In this document: piece by piece, positions 1-9,017 of the stretch
Layout of the letters: every line of letters starts with the position of its first letter
Numbering within the stretch: position 1 is the stretch's first letter
Origin: Phycisphaerales bacterium
GTDB taxonomy: Bacteria; Planctomycetota; Phycisphaerae; Phycisphaerales; UBA5793
DNA length: 64,000 bases
Direction: 5' to 3'
Assembly (NCBI GenBank): GCA_020852515.1
Contig: JADZAS010000015.1
Location: forward strand, 310,001-374,000
The notes under the pieces: model-generated
The model's input: the letters and a program-made list of their open reading frames with translations, nothing else
Database searches by the model: none
Told to the model about the DNA's origin: nothing
Made by a program: the position numbers and the translations under genes

Positions 1-174
1 AGCGGCCTGACAGGGCCTGCGAAAGCCCGGTGGCGAATCTCCCGCCAATCCGGTCTATGGCTCTCCGACCGCGGTGCGCCAGCCCCGGGCCGGGACCATG
101 AAGCTCGACGTTCGCCGGCGCGGCGAACGGACCGTAGAATTGCGGTCAGGCCGGTCTCTCGCCCCGGCTGTTGG

Positions 175-1944
175 ATGGACACCGTGAACCAGACGCTTGC
201 GGGCAGCCCGGCGACGACACTGACGCCCCCGGTTCAAGTCGCGCCGATCCGGTCAATGGGAGAACGCCTCCGCCGCTGGCTCGTCGTTCTCGTCCTTGCC
301 GTCCAGTGCGTTTTTCCGATCTGGCTCAGCCTCAACGACCACCCGCTGTACGCCCCCGACGAGGGGCGCTATGGCTCAGTGAGCGAGACCATGCTCCGGA
401 CCGGCAACTGGCTCGTGCCGATGATCGACGGGCATCCGCACCTGACCAAGCCGCCGCTGGTGTACTGGCTGCAGGCGATCGCGCTGACCGCGATCGGCGA
501 CGCTGCAGTGCCCGAGCCCCACGGCCGAGGTGAGGATGAACTCGCGCTGCGCCTGCCCTCGGTCCTCGCCGCGACGTTGATCGTGCTGATCACCTTTGGG
601 CTTGGCGCCAAGTGGGGCGGGGCGCGGCGCGGCCTCATTGCCGCCGGGTTGCTTTCACTCATGCCGCTGCACGTGGCCGTCGGCCGGCTGGCGATCACCG
701 ATTCGGTGCTGTCGCTGTTCTGGACCGCCGCGCTCGCCGCGGGGTTCATGGCGGTCGATCGCGGCGGCGACTCCACCCGCCGCGCCTGGCCGTGGGCCGG
801 CGCGATGTGGCTGGCCGTGGCGCTGGGCCTGCTCGCCAAGGGGCCGTTGGCGCTGGCGCCCGTTGCGGTGCTGCTTATCTGGCTGGCGCTCACCGGCCGG
901 TGGACCCACGCGAGGCGGCTGCACCTTTGGGGCGCGCTGCTGGCGTGCCTGCCCGTGGGCGTCTGGGCCTGGCAGATCGTGCAGAGCCAGCCCGAGGCGC
1001 TCGCCGTCTGGCGCTACGAAATGCTCAATCGAGCGACAGGCAGCGGCGAGCACCCCGAGCCGTTCTGGTTCTACCTGCCGATCGTCATCTGCGGGCTGTT
1101 TCCCGCCACGGCCACGCTAAGCCTGCCGGGCATTGAATACTCCTGGCGCGCCGGCTGGAAGTGTTGTCGCACCCCCGGCATGGGCAGCCTGATGGCCATG
1201 GCCGTCGTGGCGCCACTCATCGGCTTCACCTTCATGAGCGGCAAACTTGCCACGTACCTCCTGCCCCTGGCGCCGCCCCTGGCGCTGCTCGCGGCCGGCG
1301 TATTGGAAGATCGGCTCATGTCCGCACGTGGCGACGCCCAGCAGGCAAAAAAGGCGCTTCAGTCGATCGCCACCGTCTGCATCAGTTCAGCGATCGTCCT
1401 CGTGATCATGCTCGTCGGCGTCGCGCGGCTCACGCTCCAGGTCTTCTGGGTCGCCGTTCTCGTATCGCTGCTCCCGCTGACGGCGCTGATGATCTGGCGC
1501 CTCTGGCCGCTCATCCGCGGCGACCTCCAGCGCTCGATGGCCGCCCTGGCGTTGCTGTGGGCTGCGGCGGCGACCGCGTGGTTCGGCGCCTTTGAATTCG
1601 AAGATTCCCTCACGACGGTCTACGGCACCGAGCAACTCATCGAACTCGTGCACGAGCAGCCCGGCCTGCAGGACCCACTCATCGCCACCCTCGGCTACGA
1701 CGATCCGACGCTGTTCCGCTACGTCCACGATCCCGCCATGGCACTCAAGAATTCGCAGATTGAACAGTGGATCGATTCACTCTCGACGGATGATCGCCGC
1801 CGCGCCGTGCTGCTGGCCAAGGAAGACATTTGGCGTCAGATCATGGCGCGCCGCCCGCAGGTGTCGGACCTCTTTGCCGATGTCGGCAAGGGCACCTACC
1901 GCTTCAACACGAGCGTGATCGTCCTGCGCCTCCATCAGCAGTAA
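175..1944 (+). CDS. ArnT/PMT-like membrane glycosyltransferase (GT39/GT83 type)
   Basis: A 589-residue integral membrane protein. After one N-terminal membrane segment it carries DEGRYG (around residue 62) followed by a KPPLVYW loop. These are the signatures of the dolichyl-phosphate-mannose mannosyltransferase/ArnT superfamily, in which the acidic residue of the first periplasmic loop is catalytic. About ten further hydrophobic segments follow, and a soluble C-terminal tail begins near residue 480. Family members transfer a sugar from a polyprenyl-phosphate carrier to protein or lipid on the outer face of the inner membrane. The acceptor cannot be told from sequence. The ATG at 175 is the first start that keeps the whole N-terminal helix. 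It converges with the diguanylate cyclase gene 9 bases downstream, with no obvious terminator between. Confidence 0.85.
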   Translation: MDTVNQTLAGSPATTLTPPVQVAPIRSMGERLRRWLVVLVLAVQCVFPIWLSLNDHPLYAPDEGRYGSVSETMLRTGNWLVPMIDGHPHLTKPPLVYWLQAIALTAIGDAAVPEPHGRGEDELALRLPSVLAATLIVLITFGLGAKWGGARRGLIAAGLLSLMPLHVAVGRLAITDSVLSLFWTAALAAGFMAVDRGGDSTRRAWPWAGAMWLAVALGLLAKGPLALAPVAVLLIWLALTGRWTHARRLHLWGALLACLPVGVWAWQIVQSQPEALAVWRYEMLNRATGSGEHPEPFWFYLPIVICGLFPATATLSLPGIEYSWRAGWKCCRTPGMGSLMAMAVVAPLIGFTFMSGKLATYLLPLAPPLALLAAGVLEDRLMSARGDAQQAKKALQSIATVCISSAIVLVIMLVGVARLTLQVFWVAVLVSLLPLTALMIWRLWPLIRGDLQRSMAALALLWAAAATAWFGAFEFEDSLTTVYGTEQLIELVHEQPGLQDPLIATLGYDDPTLFRYVHDPAMALKNSQIEQWIDSLSTDDRRRAVLLAKEDIWRQIMARRPQVSDLFADVGKGTYRFNTSVIVLRLHQQ

Positions 1945-1952
1945 CATCGGCG

Positions 1953-2984
1953 CTACGTCGCGGGGGTGGCCCTGACAGTCGCGCCGCAGGCCTCCGGTTC
2001 GCACAGGACCACCTGGCTCTTGCCGCCGCGCTTGGCGACGTAGAGCATTTCGTCGGCGATGCGGATGAGTTCCTCGCCCGAGGCCGCGCGGCTGGTGCGG
2101 GCGCAGGAGATGCCCATTGACATCGCCAGCGGCGTCGGAGTGCAGACGGTGCGTTTCACTGCGTCTTCGAAGTCTTCCTTGATGCGCCGCGCGAGGTTGA
2201 CGGCCGTCGCGGCGTCGGTTCGCGGGAGAATGACGACGAACTCGTCTCCGCCGTAGCGCGCCGCGAGGTCGGACTCGCGCCGGTTGGCGAGGATGACTTT
2301 GCCCGCCAGTCGCAGCATGTCGTCGCCGTGCTGGTGGCCGAGCGTGTCATTGAGCGTCTTGAAGCCGTCGAGGTCGACCATGATGCACGCGAGATCGCCC
2401 GCGTGGCGCATGGTTTCGGCAAAGAGGCGAGGCAGGTCTTCGTTGAGGTGCCGGCGATTGGACAGGCCGGTGAGCGCGTCCGTCAGCGCCATCTCTTCGA
2501 GCCGCGCCACCATCGATGTAAGTTGCGAGTGGCTCCGGCGCACCTGTTCGAGCGAAAGTTCCAGTTCGCGCTGCAGGCGCACGTTCTCCTGCTTGGTCCG
2601 CCAGCGCGAAAGGTTCTTCTCAACCATGAGCGGCAGGATTGAGAGAAACTCTCCGGCCTTGACGACGTAGTCATACGCGCCTTCGCGCAGTGCCTGCAGC
2701 GCGGTGCGATGGTCCGACTCGCCGGTGACCATGATTACCGGCAGCATCGGCTGCTTGGCGAGGAACTGCTGCAGCGCCGTGAGGCCCGTGCCGTCGGGCA
2801 GGTTGTAATCGCACAAGGCGAGATCGACTGAAGAGAGGTCGCCGCCGAGGGCTTGCGCAATGCTCGAATACACCCGAACGCAGTCGCATTCGAAGTGATC
2901 CTGCAGCACATCCCGGATGAGCGACGCGGTGTCCGGGTCGTCTTCGAGAACGAGCAGTCGTGGTGGCTGTGTCCGCTGCGTCAT
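1953..2984 (-). CDS. Response regulator with GGDEF diguanylate cyclase output
   Basis: A 343-residue two-domain protein. The N-terminal receiver domain has the acidic pair at D15/D16 and phospho-acceptor Asp59 (CDYNLPDG). A coiled-coil linker (about 120-165) leads to a GGDEF domain with an intact GGDEF at 245-249. An RxxD inhibitory site (R236 to D239) lies exactly five residues before it, so the enzyme should make cyclic di-GMP and be inhibited by its product. The ATG at 2984 is chosen over an upstream TTG at 3002. It is the last gene of a minus-strand cluster with a kinase and a single-domain receiver, so it is probably the output of that phosphorelay. No EAL or HD-GYP domain is present. 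Confidence 0.92.
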   Translation of the reverse strand: MTQRTQPPRLLVLEDDPDTASLIRDVLQDHFECDCVRVYSSIAQALGGDLSSVDLALCDYNLPDGTGLTALQQFLAKQPMLPVIMVTGESDHRTALQALREGAYDYVVKAGEFLSILPLMVEKNLSRWRTKQENVRLQRELELSLEQVRRSHSQLTSMVARLEEMALTDALTGLSNRRHLNEDLPRLFAETMRHAGDLACIMVDLDGFKTLNDTLGHQHGDDMLRLAGKVILANRRESDLAARYGGDEFVVILPRTDAATAVNLARRIKEDFEDAVKRTVCTPTPLAMSMGISCARTSRAASGEELIRIADEMLYVAKRGGKSQVVLCEPEACGATVRATPAT

Positions 2985-3045
2985 GAGCGCGTCATTCTCC
3001 AATGACCATGGTCTCGGGCGATCCTCGCCCCCGTGGTGAATCGGC

Positions 3046-3516
3046 TCAGGCCGCGGAAGTGGCCCGGGGCAACTGGCGATGCACCGTCGTCCAATAGACT
3101 GCCGCCGCCTCGATCCGGCGCAGCATGTCCTGCGTGTCCTGAACCTTGCACGTGTAACTGCTCGCGCCGTTGCTCAGGGCGCGGCGTTCGGATTCATCAT
3201 CATCCACGCCTGTCATGACCACCACCGGCAGATCGCGCAAGCGCTGGTCCGCCCGCACCCGAATGAGCACTTCGTGCCCGTCGGCGCCGGGCATCTCGAG
3301 GTCGAGCAGCACGAGGTCCGGCCGCGGAGAAGACTGATCCGAGCAGATCTGCTGCAGAAAGCGAATGCCGTCGCACCCGTCCACGCACTCGAAAACCTTA
3401 ATCGGGCGGCCGAGCGACTCGATCGCGTCGCGCACGAGCATCCGATAGTCGGGGTCGTCATCGACGAGCAGGATGATCGCTTCACTCACGTTGTCGCCTC
3501 GCGTTCTGGTTGACAT
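3046..3516 (-). CDS. Single-domain response regulator (Rcp1-like receiver)
   Basis: A 156-residue protein that is almost entirely a receiver domain. The acidic cluster DDD is at 19-21, the phospho-acceptor is Asp72 (LLDLEMPG), the switch Thr sits in VVMTG, and the conserved Lys is near 121. A long alpha4/beta5 region resembles phytochrome-partner regulators of the Rcp1 type. There is no DNA-binding or enzymatic output domain, so it likely relays phosphate or binds a protein target. An AGGAG sits 9 bases before the ATG at 3516. A GTG at residue 10 is an alternative start. It lies between the kinase gene and the REC-GGDEF gene, 43 bases from the next coding region, and is probably co-transcribed with both. 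Confidence 0.9.
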   Translation of the reverse strand: MSTRTRGDNVSEAIILLVDDDPDYRMLVRDAIESLGRPIKVFECVDGCDGIRFLQQICSDQSSPRPDLVLLDLEMPGADGHEVLIRVRADQRLRDLPVVVMTGVDDDESERRALSNGASSYTCKVQDTQDMLRRIEAAAVYWTTVHRQLPRATSAA

Positions 3517-3573
3517 CTGGCTGAACTCCTGGCCTTGTTCATTCGACGCGTTCCGGGGGCTCCGTGCAGTCGG

Positions 3574-5202
3574 TTACGCCGCCGACCGGCTCACGGGCTC
3601 GCCGAGATCGGCAGAGACGATACGGCTCGCCGGAATTGACACTTTGAACGTGCTTCCCACATCCACTTCGCTTTGCAGCGTTATTTCGCCGCCCCAGTGC
3701 TCCACCACCGCCCGCACGCTGGCCAGTCCGATACCTCGTCCCGGCACCCCGGCTGTGCCAGCCTCCGACCCGCGGCGGAAGACCTGAAAGACCCGCTGCT
3801 GGTCGGACGCCGCAATGCCCGGCCCGGTGTCCGCCACCGACACGTGCAGCGTCCGCTTCTCGATCGCGTGCGAAATCGTGATGCGCCGCGTGGGGCGCTG
3901 GCCCATGTACTTGGCCGCGTTGTCGATGAGGTTCAGGAACACCTGCCGGGCCAGATTTCGCTCGACCTGCACCGTCGGCAGCGCGCTTTCGAGGCGGCAC
4001 TCGATGCCGCGCTCGCCCAGTTCGTGTTCGAGCGCCTGGATGATCCCGGCGACCAGTTCGTGCAGATCGACCGGCTCGCACTCGCCGGGCCTCGTGCGGA
4101 TGCGGCTCAGTTCGAGCAGATCGTCGAGCATGGCGGACTCGAGTTGGACGTTGGCGGCGATGCGCTCGAGGCGATGCCTGACTTCCTCGGGCAGCGACTC
4201 GCCGAAGCGCCGCTGCAGCATGGCCGTCATCCCGGCGATGTTGCGCAGCGGAGCGTTCAGGTCGTGGCTGACGGTTCGAAGGAACTCGTTCTTAGTCTGG
4301 ATCTCGAGTTCGAGCCGACGGTTGGCGGAGTTGAGTTCGGCGGTCCGCTGCTCCACCTGCTGTTCGAGCGATTCGTTGGCGCGAATCAGTTCGCTGCGCG
4401 CCTGCGCCAGCGTGCCGGCGGTTTCAAGCACCGATCGCGCCAGCAATCCAAGTTCGTCGTTGCGCCGCAGGGGCAGGTGCGGCAGGCGCTCGCCGGACGC
4501 GAGCAGCGTGACGGCCCGCATGATCCGCCGCAGCGGCCTGGTGAGACGGCGCATGAGCAGTGCCGTGACCGGCACGGAAATCAGGCACGCCACGCACACC
4601 ACGCCGATGACCAGCGCCCGCATGCGCTGCACCGTCGCGCGGTGCACGGGATCGATGACCGCGAACGTAACGTGCCCGAGCAGATCGGCCCCGCCGAGAG
4701 CGCTGGTCGAAGAAAAGACCGGCGTGCGCAGAACGCGCGCTTCGGGCGCCGGCGCATAGTTGAGCAGCGTGGGCAGGCTCTGCGTCAGCGCCGCGTGCTC
4801 GTGCTCACCGAACCGTTCGAGGTAGTGCTGATAGAGATCCTCGTTGTTCACATGCTGCGACAGCGATGCACCGAACCGGTCCTCGACCTGAACGAAGGCC
4901 ACGGCCGAATCGATCGCGACCTCGTCGAGCCGGTCGCGCAGAGCCGATGCGCTGCGATGCTCAAGGGGCTGGCGAAACTCGTCGGCCAGATGCCCGCCGA
5001 TGCGCACCGTCTCGCGCGCCAGCGTCTCGTCGAGTTGCGACTCGATGAGCCGTTCGAGCATGAGGTTGCTCGTACCCACGGTGATGACCACCATGGCCAG
5101 CACGAGCAGCAGCACGCGAAACTGGAGGCGGTGCCGAAGCGGCACAAGATTCGAGTTGTCGCCATCGCGCTCTGCCACGGGTGCCGCCTCTGGACCGCGC
5201 AA
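3574..5202 (-). CDS. Membrane sensor histidine kinase (HAMP-HisKA-HATPase)
   Basis: A 542-residue kinase. A first transmembrane helix lies at about 28-50, a periplasmic sensor region at about 51-195, and a second helix at about 196-218. Then come a HAMP-like segment, a coiled coil (about 262-305), a HisKA domain with phospho-acceptor His313 in VSHDLNAPLRN, and a HATPase_c domain with N box NLIDNAAKYM, G1 DTGPGIA and a G2-like GRGIGLA. The HisKA sequence is of the phytochrome/bacteriophytochrome class, which fits the Rcp1-like partner downstream. The start used is TTG at 5202; a GTG at 5178 is a shorter option and neither has a strong ribosome binding site. It is probably the first gene of the three-gene signalling operon. 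Confidence 0.9.
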   Translation of the reverse strand: MRGPEAAPVAERDGDNSNLVPLRHRLQFRVLLLVLAMVVITVGTSNLMLERLIESQLDETLARETVRIGGHLADEFRQPLEHRSASALRDRLDEVAIDSAVAFVQVEDRFGASLSQHVNNEDLYQHYLERFGEHEHAALTQSLPTLLNYAPAPEARVLRTPVFSSTSALGGADLLGHVTFAVIDPVHRATVQRMRALVIGVVCVACLISVPVTALLMRRLTRPLRRIMRAVTLLASGERLPHLPLRRNDELGLLARSVLETAGTLAQARSELIRANESLEQQVEQRTAELNSANRRLELEIQTKNEFLRTVSHDLNAPLRNIAGMTAMLQRRFGESLPEEVRHRLERIAANVQLESAMLDDLLELSRIRTRPGECEPVDLHELVAGIIQALEHELGERGIECRLESALPTVQVERNLARQVFLNLIDNAAKYMGQRPTRRITISHAIEKRTLHVSVADTGPGIAASDQQRVFQVFRRGSEAGTAGVPGRGIGLASVRAVVEHWGGEITLQSEVDVGSTFKVSIPASRIVSADLGEPVSRSAA

Positions 5203-5391
5203 CCGGCGCGCAAGGTCCTGAAGTGACTTCGGCCATCGGCTCTCGGAGGTGCGGCCGGAGTTTCAGAACCCACCCCGGACGGGCGGGCCGGGCACGGCAA
5301 GTCGATCCAGATGGTGCAGAGCGCATAATCAGCACAGGCGGACCCTTCGAGGTGGACTGCATCCGCCACCACGTGCCTCTCGCCCGCAGCC

Positions 5392-5424
5392 CAGCGGCCC
5401 CCCAGCGGCCCCTCAGCGGCCCCG
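5392..5424. repeat. Three-copy 11-bp tandem repeat
   Basis: Three consecutive units of CAGCGGCCCC plus one variable base, at 5392-5402, 5403-5413 and 5414-5424. They end six bases before the candidate -35 element of the rplK promoter. Function unknown; replication slippage is the simplest origin. Confidence 0.8.
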
Positions 5425-5429
5425 GGGGC

Positions 5430-5459
5430 TTGCCCGCCTGCCCGGCAGCGGCCTATGAT
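5430..5459 (+). promoter_or_regulatory. Candidate sigma-70-type promoter of the rplK operon
   Basis: TTGCCC at 5430-5435 and TATGAT at 5454-5459 are separated by 18 bases. They would give a leader of roughly 100 bases before rplK at 5571. The match to the -10 consensus is good and to the -35 fair. This is inferred from sequence only. Confidence 0.45.
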
Positions 5460-5570
5460 CCGTTTCGTCAATTTGAACCGCTTGCACCACCGTGCGTCCG
5501 CTGACCCCTGGCCGGGTCCTCGGACTCACCCCGGCAGCCGCCGGGCAGCATCCGTGGGAGGTCCCTCTCG

Positions 5571-5996
5571 ATGGCCAAGAAGATCAATTCTCAATTTAAG
5601 ATTCTCGCGCCGGGAGGGCAGGCCACGCCCGCTCCGCCGCTTGGCCCCGCGCTGGGCGCCAAGGGCATCAACCCCGGGCAGTTCATCCAGAAGTTCAACG
5701 AAGCGACGCGTCAGTTCAACGGCAAGGTGGTCGGCTGCATCGTCACGCTCTACGACGACCGCAGTTTTGAACTCGAGATCAAGTCCTCGCCTGCGTCGGT
5801 GCTCATCAAGGAGAGGGCCGGGCTCGACAAGGGCAGCGGCCTGGTGGGCAAGGAGACGGTCGGCTCGATCACCCGCGCCCAGGCGGTGGAGATCGCCAAG
5901 GAGAAGATGGCCGACCTGACGGCCGCCGATCTCGACGCCGCCGTTCGCATCATCATGGGCACCGCCCGTTCGATGGGCGTGAAGGTGGAGGGCTGA
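5571..5996 (+). CDS. rplK: 50S ribosomal protein L11
   Basis: A 141-residue protein of standard L11 length. The N-terminal domain has the proline-rich PGGQATPAPPLGPALG segment that contacts the factor-binding region. The C-terminal domain binds the GTPase-associated centre of 23S rRNA and ends in the usual RSMGV region. The ATG at 5571 is preceded by GGGAGG (5550s) and matches the family start. It is the first gene of the rplK-rplA-rplJ-rplL operon, with four bases between its stop and rplA. Confidence 0.98.
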   Translation: MAKKINSQFKILAPGGQATPAPPLGPALGAKGINPGQFIQKFNEATRQFNGKVVGCIVTLYDDRSFELEIKSSPASVLIKERAGLDKGSGLVGKETVGSITRAQAVEIAKEKMADLTAADLDAAVRIIMGTARSMGVKVEG

Positions 5997-6000
5997 ACCC

Positions 6001-6681
6001 ATGGCCAAGTTGAGCAAGCGCGCCAGAGCCAACGCCGAACTGATCCCCGCCGATCCGCTTCCTCTCAAGGATGCGGTGACGGCGCTCAAGAAGTTCAAGG
6101 GCCCCAAGTTCGACCAGACGGTCGAGATCTGCTTTACGCTGGGCATCGACACGACCCAAGCCGACCAACTCGTGCGCGGCGCCGTCGCCCTGCCGCACGG
6201 CGTGGGCAAGAGCAAACGCGTCATCGCGTTCTGCGGCAGCGACGACGCCGCAGGGGCCAAAGCGGCCGGGGCGATCGAAGCCGGCGCCGATGACCTCGTC
6301 AAGAAAGTCTCCGACGGTTGGATGGACTTCGACGTCGCCGTTGCCTCGCCCGACATGATGAAGATCGTCAGCCGCCTCGGCCGGCAACTGGGTCCGCGCG
6401 GCCTGATGCCCACGCCCAAGGCTGGCACCGTGACCACCGACATCGCCAAGGCGGTGCGCGAGTATTCGGCCGGTAAGGTCGAGTACCGCAACGACAAAGG
6501 CGGCAACGTGCAGGCCGCCGTCGGCCGCATGAGTTTCAGCGAAGATCATCTCGCCGACAACATCGACTTCTTCATTCAAACCATCATGAAAGCCAAGCCC
6601 TCTTCAACCAAGGGTCAGTTCGTCAAGAAAGTCACTATCAGCGGCACGATGACGCCCGGCGTCCGCGTCGCCGTCTCATGA
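6001..6681 (+). CDS. rplA: 50S ribosomal protein L1
   Basis: A 226-residue L1 protein with the usual two-domain layout. The segment RQLGPRGLMPTPKAGTV (about 128-144) is the family signature. L1 binds 23S rRNA at the L1 stalk and in many bacteria also represses its own operon by binding the L11-L1 leader. It starts four bases after rplK, indicating translational coupling. The ATG at 6001 matches the family start. Confidence 0.98.
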   Translation: MAKLSKRARANAELIPADPLPLKDAVTALKKFKGPKFDQTVEICFTLGIDTTQADQLVRGAVALPHGVGKSKRVIAFCGSDDAAGAKAAGAIEAGADDLVKKVSDGWMDFDVAVASPDMMKIVSRLGRQLGPRGLMPTPKAGTVTTDIAKAVREYSAGKVEYRNDKGGNVQAAVGRMSFSEDHLADNIDFFIQTIMKAKPSSTKGQFVKKVTISGTMTPGVRVAVS

Positions 6682-6750
6682 CAGTCTTTCCCTGATGCCT
6701 GGTGCTTGGCGCCTGGTGCCTGATCCCTCTGCCTTCGAATCGAGTCTCCC
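6682..6750 (+). promoter_or_regulatory. rplA-rplJ leader containing imperfect GCCTGGTG repeats
   Basis: The 69-base spacer contains repeated TGCCTGGTG/GCGCCTGGTGCC units near 6695-6722. In many bacteria this position is where L10 binds its mRNA to repress rplJL. Whether this short leader folds that way cannot be told here, and the repeats may simply be a dispersed low-complexity sequence. Confidence 0.3.
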
Positions 6751-7296
6751 ATGAGCAAAGTCGTCAAAGACCTCATCATCAACGAGTACCGCAGCCGCTT
6801 CGACGGCGTGACTGATGCGCTGCTCATCGACATCCGCGAACTCAAGGCGGATCAGAACATCGAACTGCGAAAGGGCCTGCGCAACAAGGGCATCCGGATC
6901 ACCGTCGTGCGCAACGCGCTGGCGACCAAGGCCTTTGAAGGCACGGCGCTGAGCCCGCTCGACCCCCTGCTCACCGGCCCCAGCGCCGTGGTGTACGGCG
7001 GCGAGACGGTCATCGACGTCGCCCGCGAGGTCGTCGATTTCGCCAAGAAGCTCCGCAAGATGGAACTCAAGGGCGCCATCCTCGACGGCGAAGTCTTCAA
7101 GGGCAAAGCCGGCGTCGAAGCCCTGAGCAAGTACCCCACGCGCACCGAAGCGCTCGGCCAGGCCGTGCAACTCGTGCTCAGCCCGGGTTCAGCGCTCGTC
7201 GGCGCCGTCACCGGCCCGGGCGGCGCGCTCATGGCCATCGTCAAGAGCATCGAAGAGAAGCTTGAAAAGGGCGAGACGATCGCCAAGGTGGGATGA
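6751..7296 (+). CDS. rplJ: 50S ribosomal protein L10
   Basis: A 181-residue L10 protein, the base of the L7/L12 stalk. The N-terminal globular domain includes the typical segment NKGIRITVVRNALA near residue 47. The C-terminal helix that anchors L12 dimers is at about 150-178 and ends in a Lys/Glu-rich helix. The ATG at 6751 matches the family start. It is in operon with rplA upstream and rplL 129 bases downstream. Confidence 0.97.
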   Translation: MSKVVKDLIINEYRSRFDGVTDALLIDIRELKADQNIELRKGLRNKGIRITVVRNALATKAFEGTALSPLDPLLTGPSAVVYGGETVIDVAREVVDFAKKLRKMELKGAILDGEVFKGKAGVEALSKYPTRTEALGQAVQLVLSPGSALVGAVTGPGGALMAIVKSIEEKLEKGETIAKVG

Positions 7297-7425
7297 ACCG
7301 CCGGCGGGCCGCGCCCGCCACGCAACTGAACCAACCCGCGCGTCCGACGGGCCTGCAAAGGTTAAATGATCGATGGTCGATCACCTCTTGGACGCCGAGT
7401 CTGTCTGATTTGATTGGAGCACATC

Positions 7426-7833
<408 letters not shown>

Positions 7834-7865
7834 TCGGCCGTTTTGGCCTGCATATCGGTCCATCT

Positions 7866-7906
7866 GCAACGCCCGGGGTCATCCCCGGGCGTTGCTTCTT
7901 TTTCTC
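7866..7906 (+). terminator. Intrinsic terminator after rplL
   Basis: A perfect 13-bp GC-rich stem (7866-7878 with 7883-7895) and a four-base loop are followed by a T-rich tract, TTCTTTTTCTC. This is a textbook rho-independent terminator, closing the ribosomal protein operon 32 bases after the rplL stop. Confidence 0.93.
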
Positions 7907-8047
7907 GATAAACCCACCCTGATTCGCCGGTGCCGATCCGGAGCGCCCACAGTTTCGGGTATACTCGGCTCTGGCAGCTGTCTCGGCCAATCTCGGTCCG
8001 GGCCGCCAGATCATTTTGGAAAGTTCAAACGAGAGAAGGAGAAAGAA

Positions 8048-8875
8048 ATGAAAGCACGTCTCTGCACCGCGATCATCGCCATGGGCTGCGGCACAGCCGC
8101 CCTGGCGCAAACCGGCACGCTCGACCAGGTCTCGCCCATGACCAACGCCGGGTTCAACCTCAGCGCCTCGTCGCTGCAATGGCAGCAGCAGGTTCGCGTC
8201 GGCGTCGCCGGGCAACTTGAAGGCTTCGAACTCATGATCCAGGGCAACGCAGGCGCCCAGTTCAACGCGCGCGTCCGCGTCGGCGACGGCTGGAACACCG
8301 GCGCCATCGTCTTCCAGAACCTCTACACCAAGCCCAACAACGGCAACGAACTCATGTTCATCGACGTCACCTCGGCGAACATCAATCTCGGCGTCGGCGA
8401 CACCTTCGTCATCGAAACCCAGGGCAACGACACCGGCGCGGGTCTGGTCGGCAGCTACAACCCCGGCAGCCCGCTGTATCCTGAGAATCTCTACCTCAAC
8501 GGGCCAGGCTGCTTCTCCGACTGCGGCTGGCGGCATGGGTTCAACACCTACATGATCGAAGGAGGCGGCGGACTGGCGCTCGAACTCTCGGGCCCGTGCC
8601 CCGGCCAGGTCACCGTTGACATCAGCGGCGCCACGCCCGGCGGGCGCGTCGCCATCGTCTACGGCACCTGCAACGGCAGCACGACGATCCCGGGCGGGCA
8701 GTGCGCCGGCACCGTGCTCGACGTCGGCGGCGCCAGGCTGCTCCGAATCGTCACCGCGGACGGCAACGGCAACGCCAGCGCGAGCGGCAATGCCCCGCAG
8801 GGCGCCTGCGGCCGCATCTGCGTCCAGGCCGTCGACGCCACGACCTGCGAAACGAGCAACGACGAAGGACTCTGA
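8048..8875 (+). CDS. Secreted protein of unknown function
   Basis: A 275-residue protein with a clear Sec signal peptide (MKARLCTAIIAMGCGTAALA, cleavage before QTG). The mature part looks like a beta-rich extracellular domain: Gly/Asn-rich strands around 20-170, then a C-terminal segment with eight to ten cysteines (about 160-270) and repeats such as GPCPG, YGTCNG and GGQCAG. The C-terminal portion resembles short beta-repeat regions of other planctomycete surface proteins, but no named family is assigned. ATG 8048 follows a strong AGAAGGAG. A -10-like TATACT sits at 7960-7965. It is monocistronic between two hairpins. It does not match any subunit of RNA polymerase. Confidence 0.8.
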   Translation: MKARLCTAIIAMGCGTAALAQTGTLDQVSPMTNAGFNLSASSLQWQQQVRVGVAGQLEGFELMIQGNAGAQFNARVRVGDGWNTGAIVFQNLYTKPNNGNELMFIDVTSANINLGVGDTFVIETQGNDTGAGLVGSYNPGSPLYPENLYLNGPGCFSDCGWRHGFNTYMIEGGGGLALELSGPCPGQVTVDISGATPGGRVAIVYGTCNGSTTIPGGQCAGTVLDVGGARLLRIVTADGNGNASASGNAPQGACGRICVQAVDATTCETSNDEGL

Positions 8876-8911
8876 TCCCTCGCTCGCTCGCCCGCTGATC
8901 GCATCACACCC

Positions 8912-8941
8912 CACGACCCCGCGCCCCCGCGCGGGGTCGTG
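8912..8941 (+). terminator. Terminator-like hairpin after the secreted protein
   Basis: A perfect 13-bp stem (8912-8924 with 8929-8941) with a CCCC loop, 36 bases after the stop of the secreted protein. No T tract follows, so it may act as an mRNA 3'-end stabiliser or a weak or rho-assisted terminator. Confidence 0.6.
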
Positions 8942-9017
8942 TGCGTTGGGGCACACATGCGCCGAGCCGGCATGGTGCCCCTGTTCCGCCTCGTCGCCCG
9001 TCCGTACACTCCCTCCC

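Larger units (their letters stand above)
5203..5570. other. Divergent intergenic region before the ribosomal protein operon
   Basis: A 368-base gap between the kinase start and rplK. It holds a three-unit 11-bp tandem repeat and a candidate sigma-70-type promoter for rplK, both listed separately, and must also contain the kinase promoter. No secE, nusG or tRNA gene was recognised here, although these often precede rplK. The remaining open frames have no ribosome binding site or coding character. Confidence 0.6.

Noticed and set aside
3673-5226. A 517-codon plus-strand frame opposite the histidine kinase
   Set aside because: It is a complement shadow of the kinase gene, with biased composition, no recognisable domain and no ribosome binding site.
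5203-5570. tRNA or secE/nusG gene before rplK
   Set aside because: No T-arm-type GTTCGAATC within a cloverleaf and no SecE/NusG-like frame were found.
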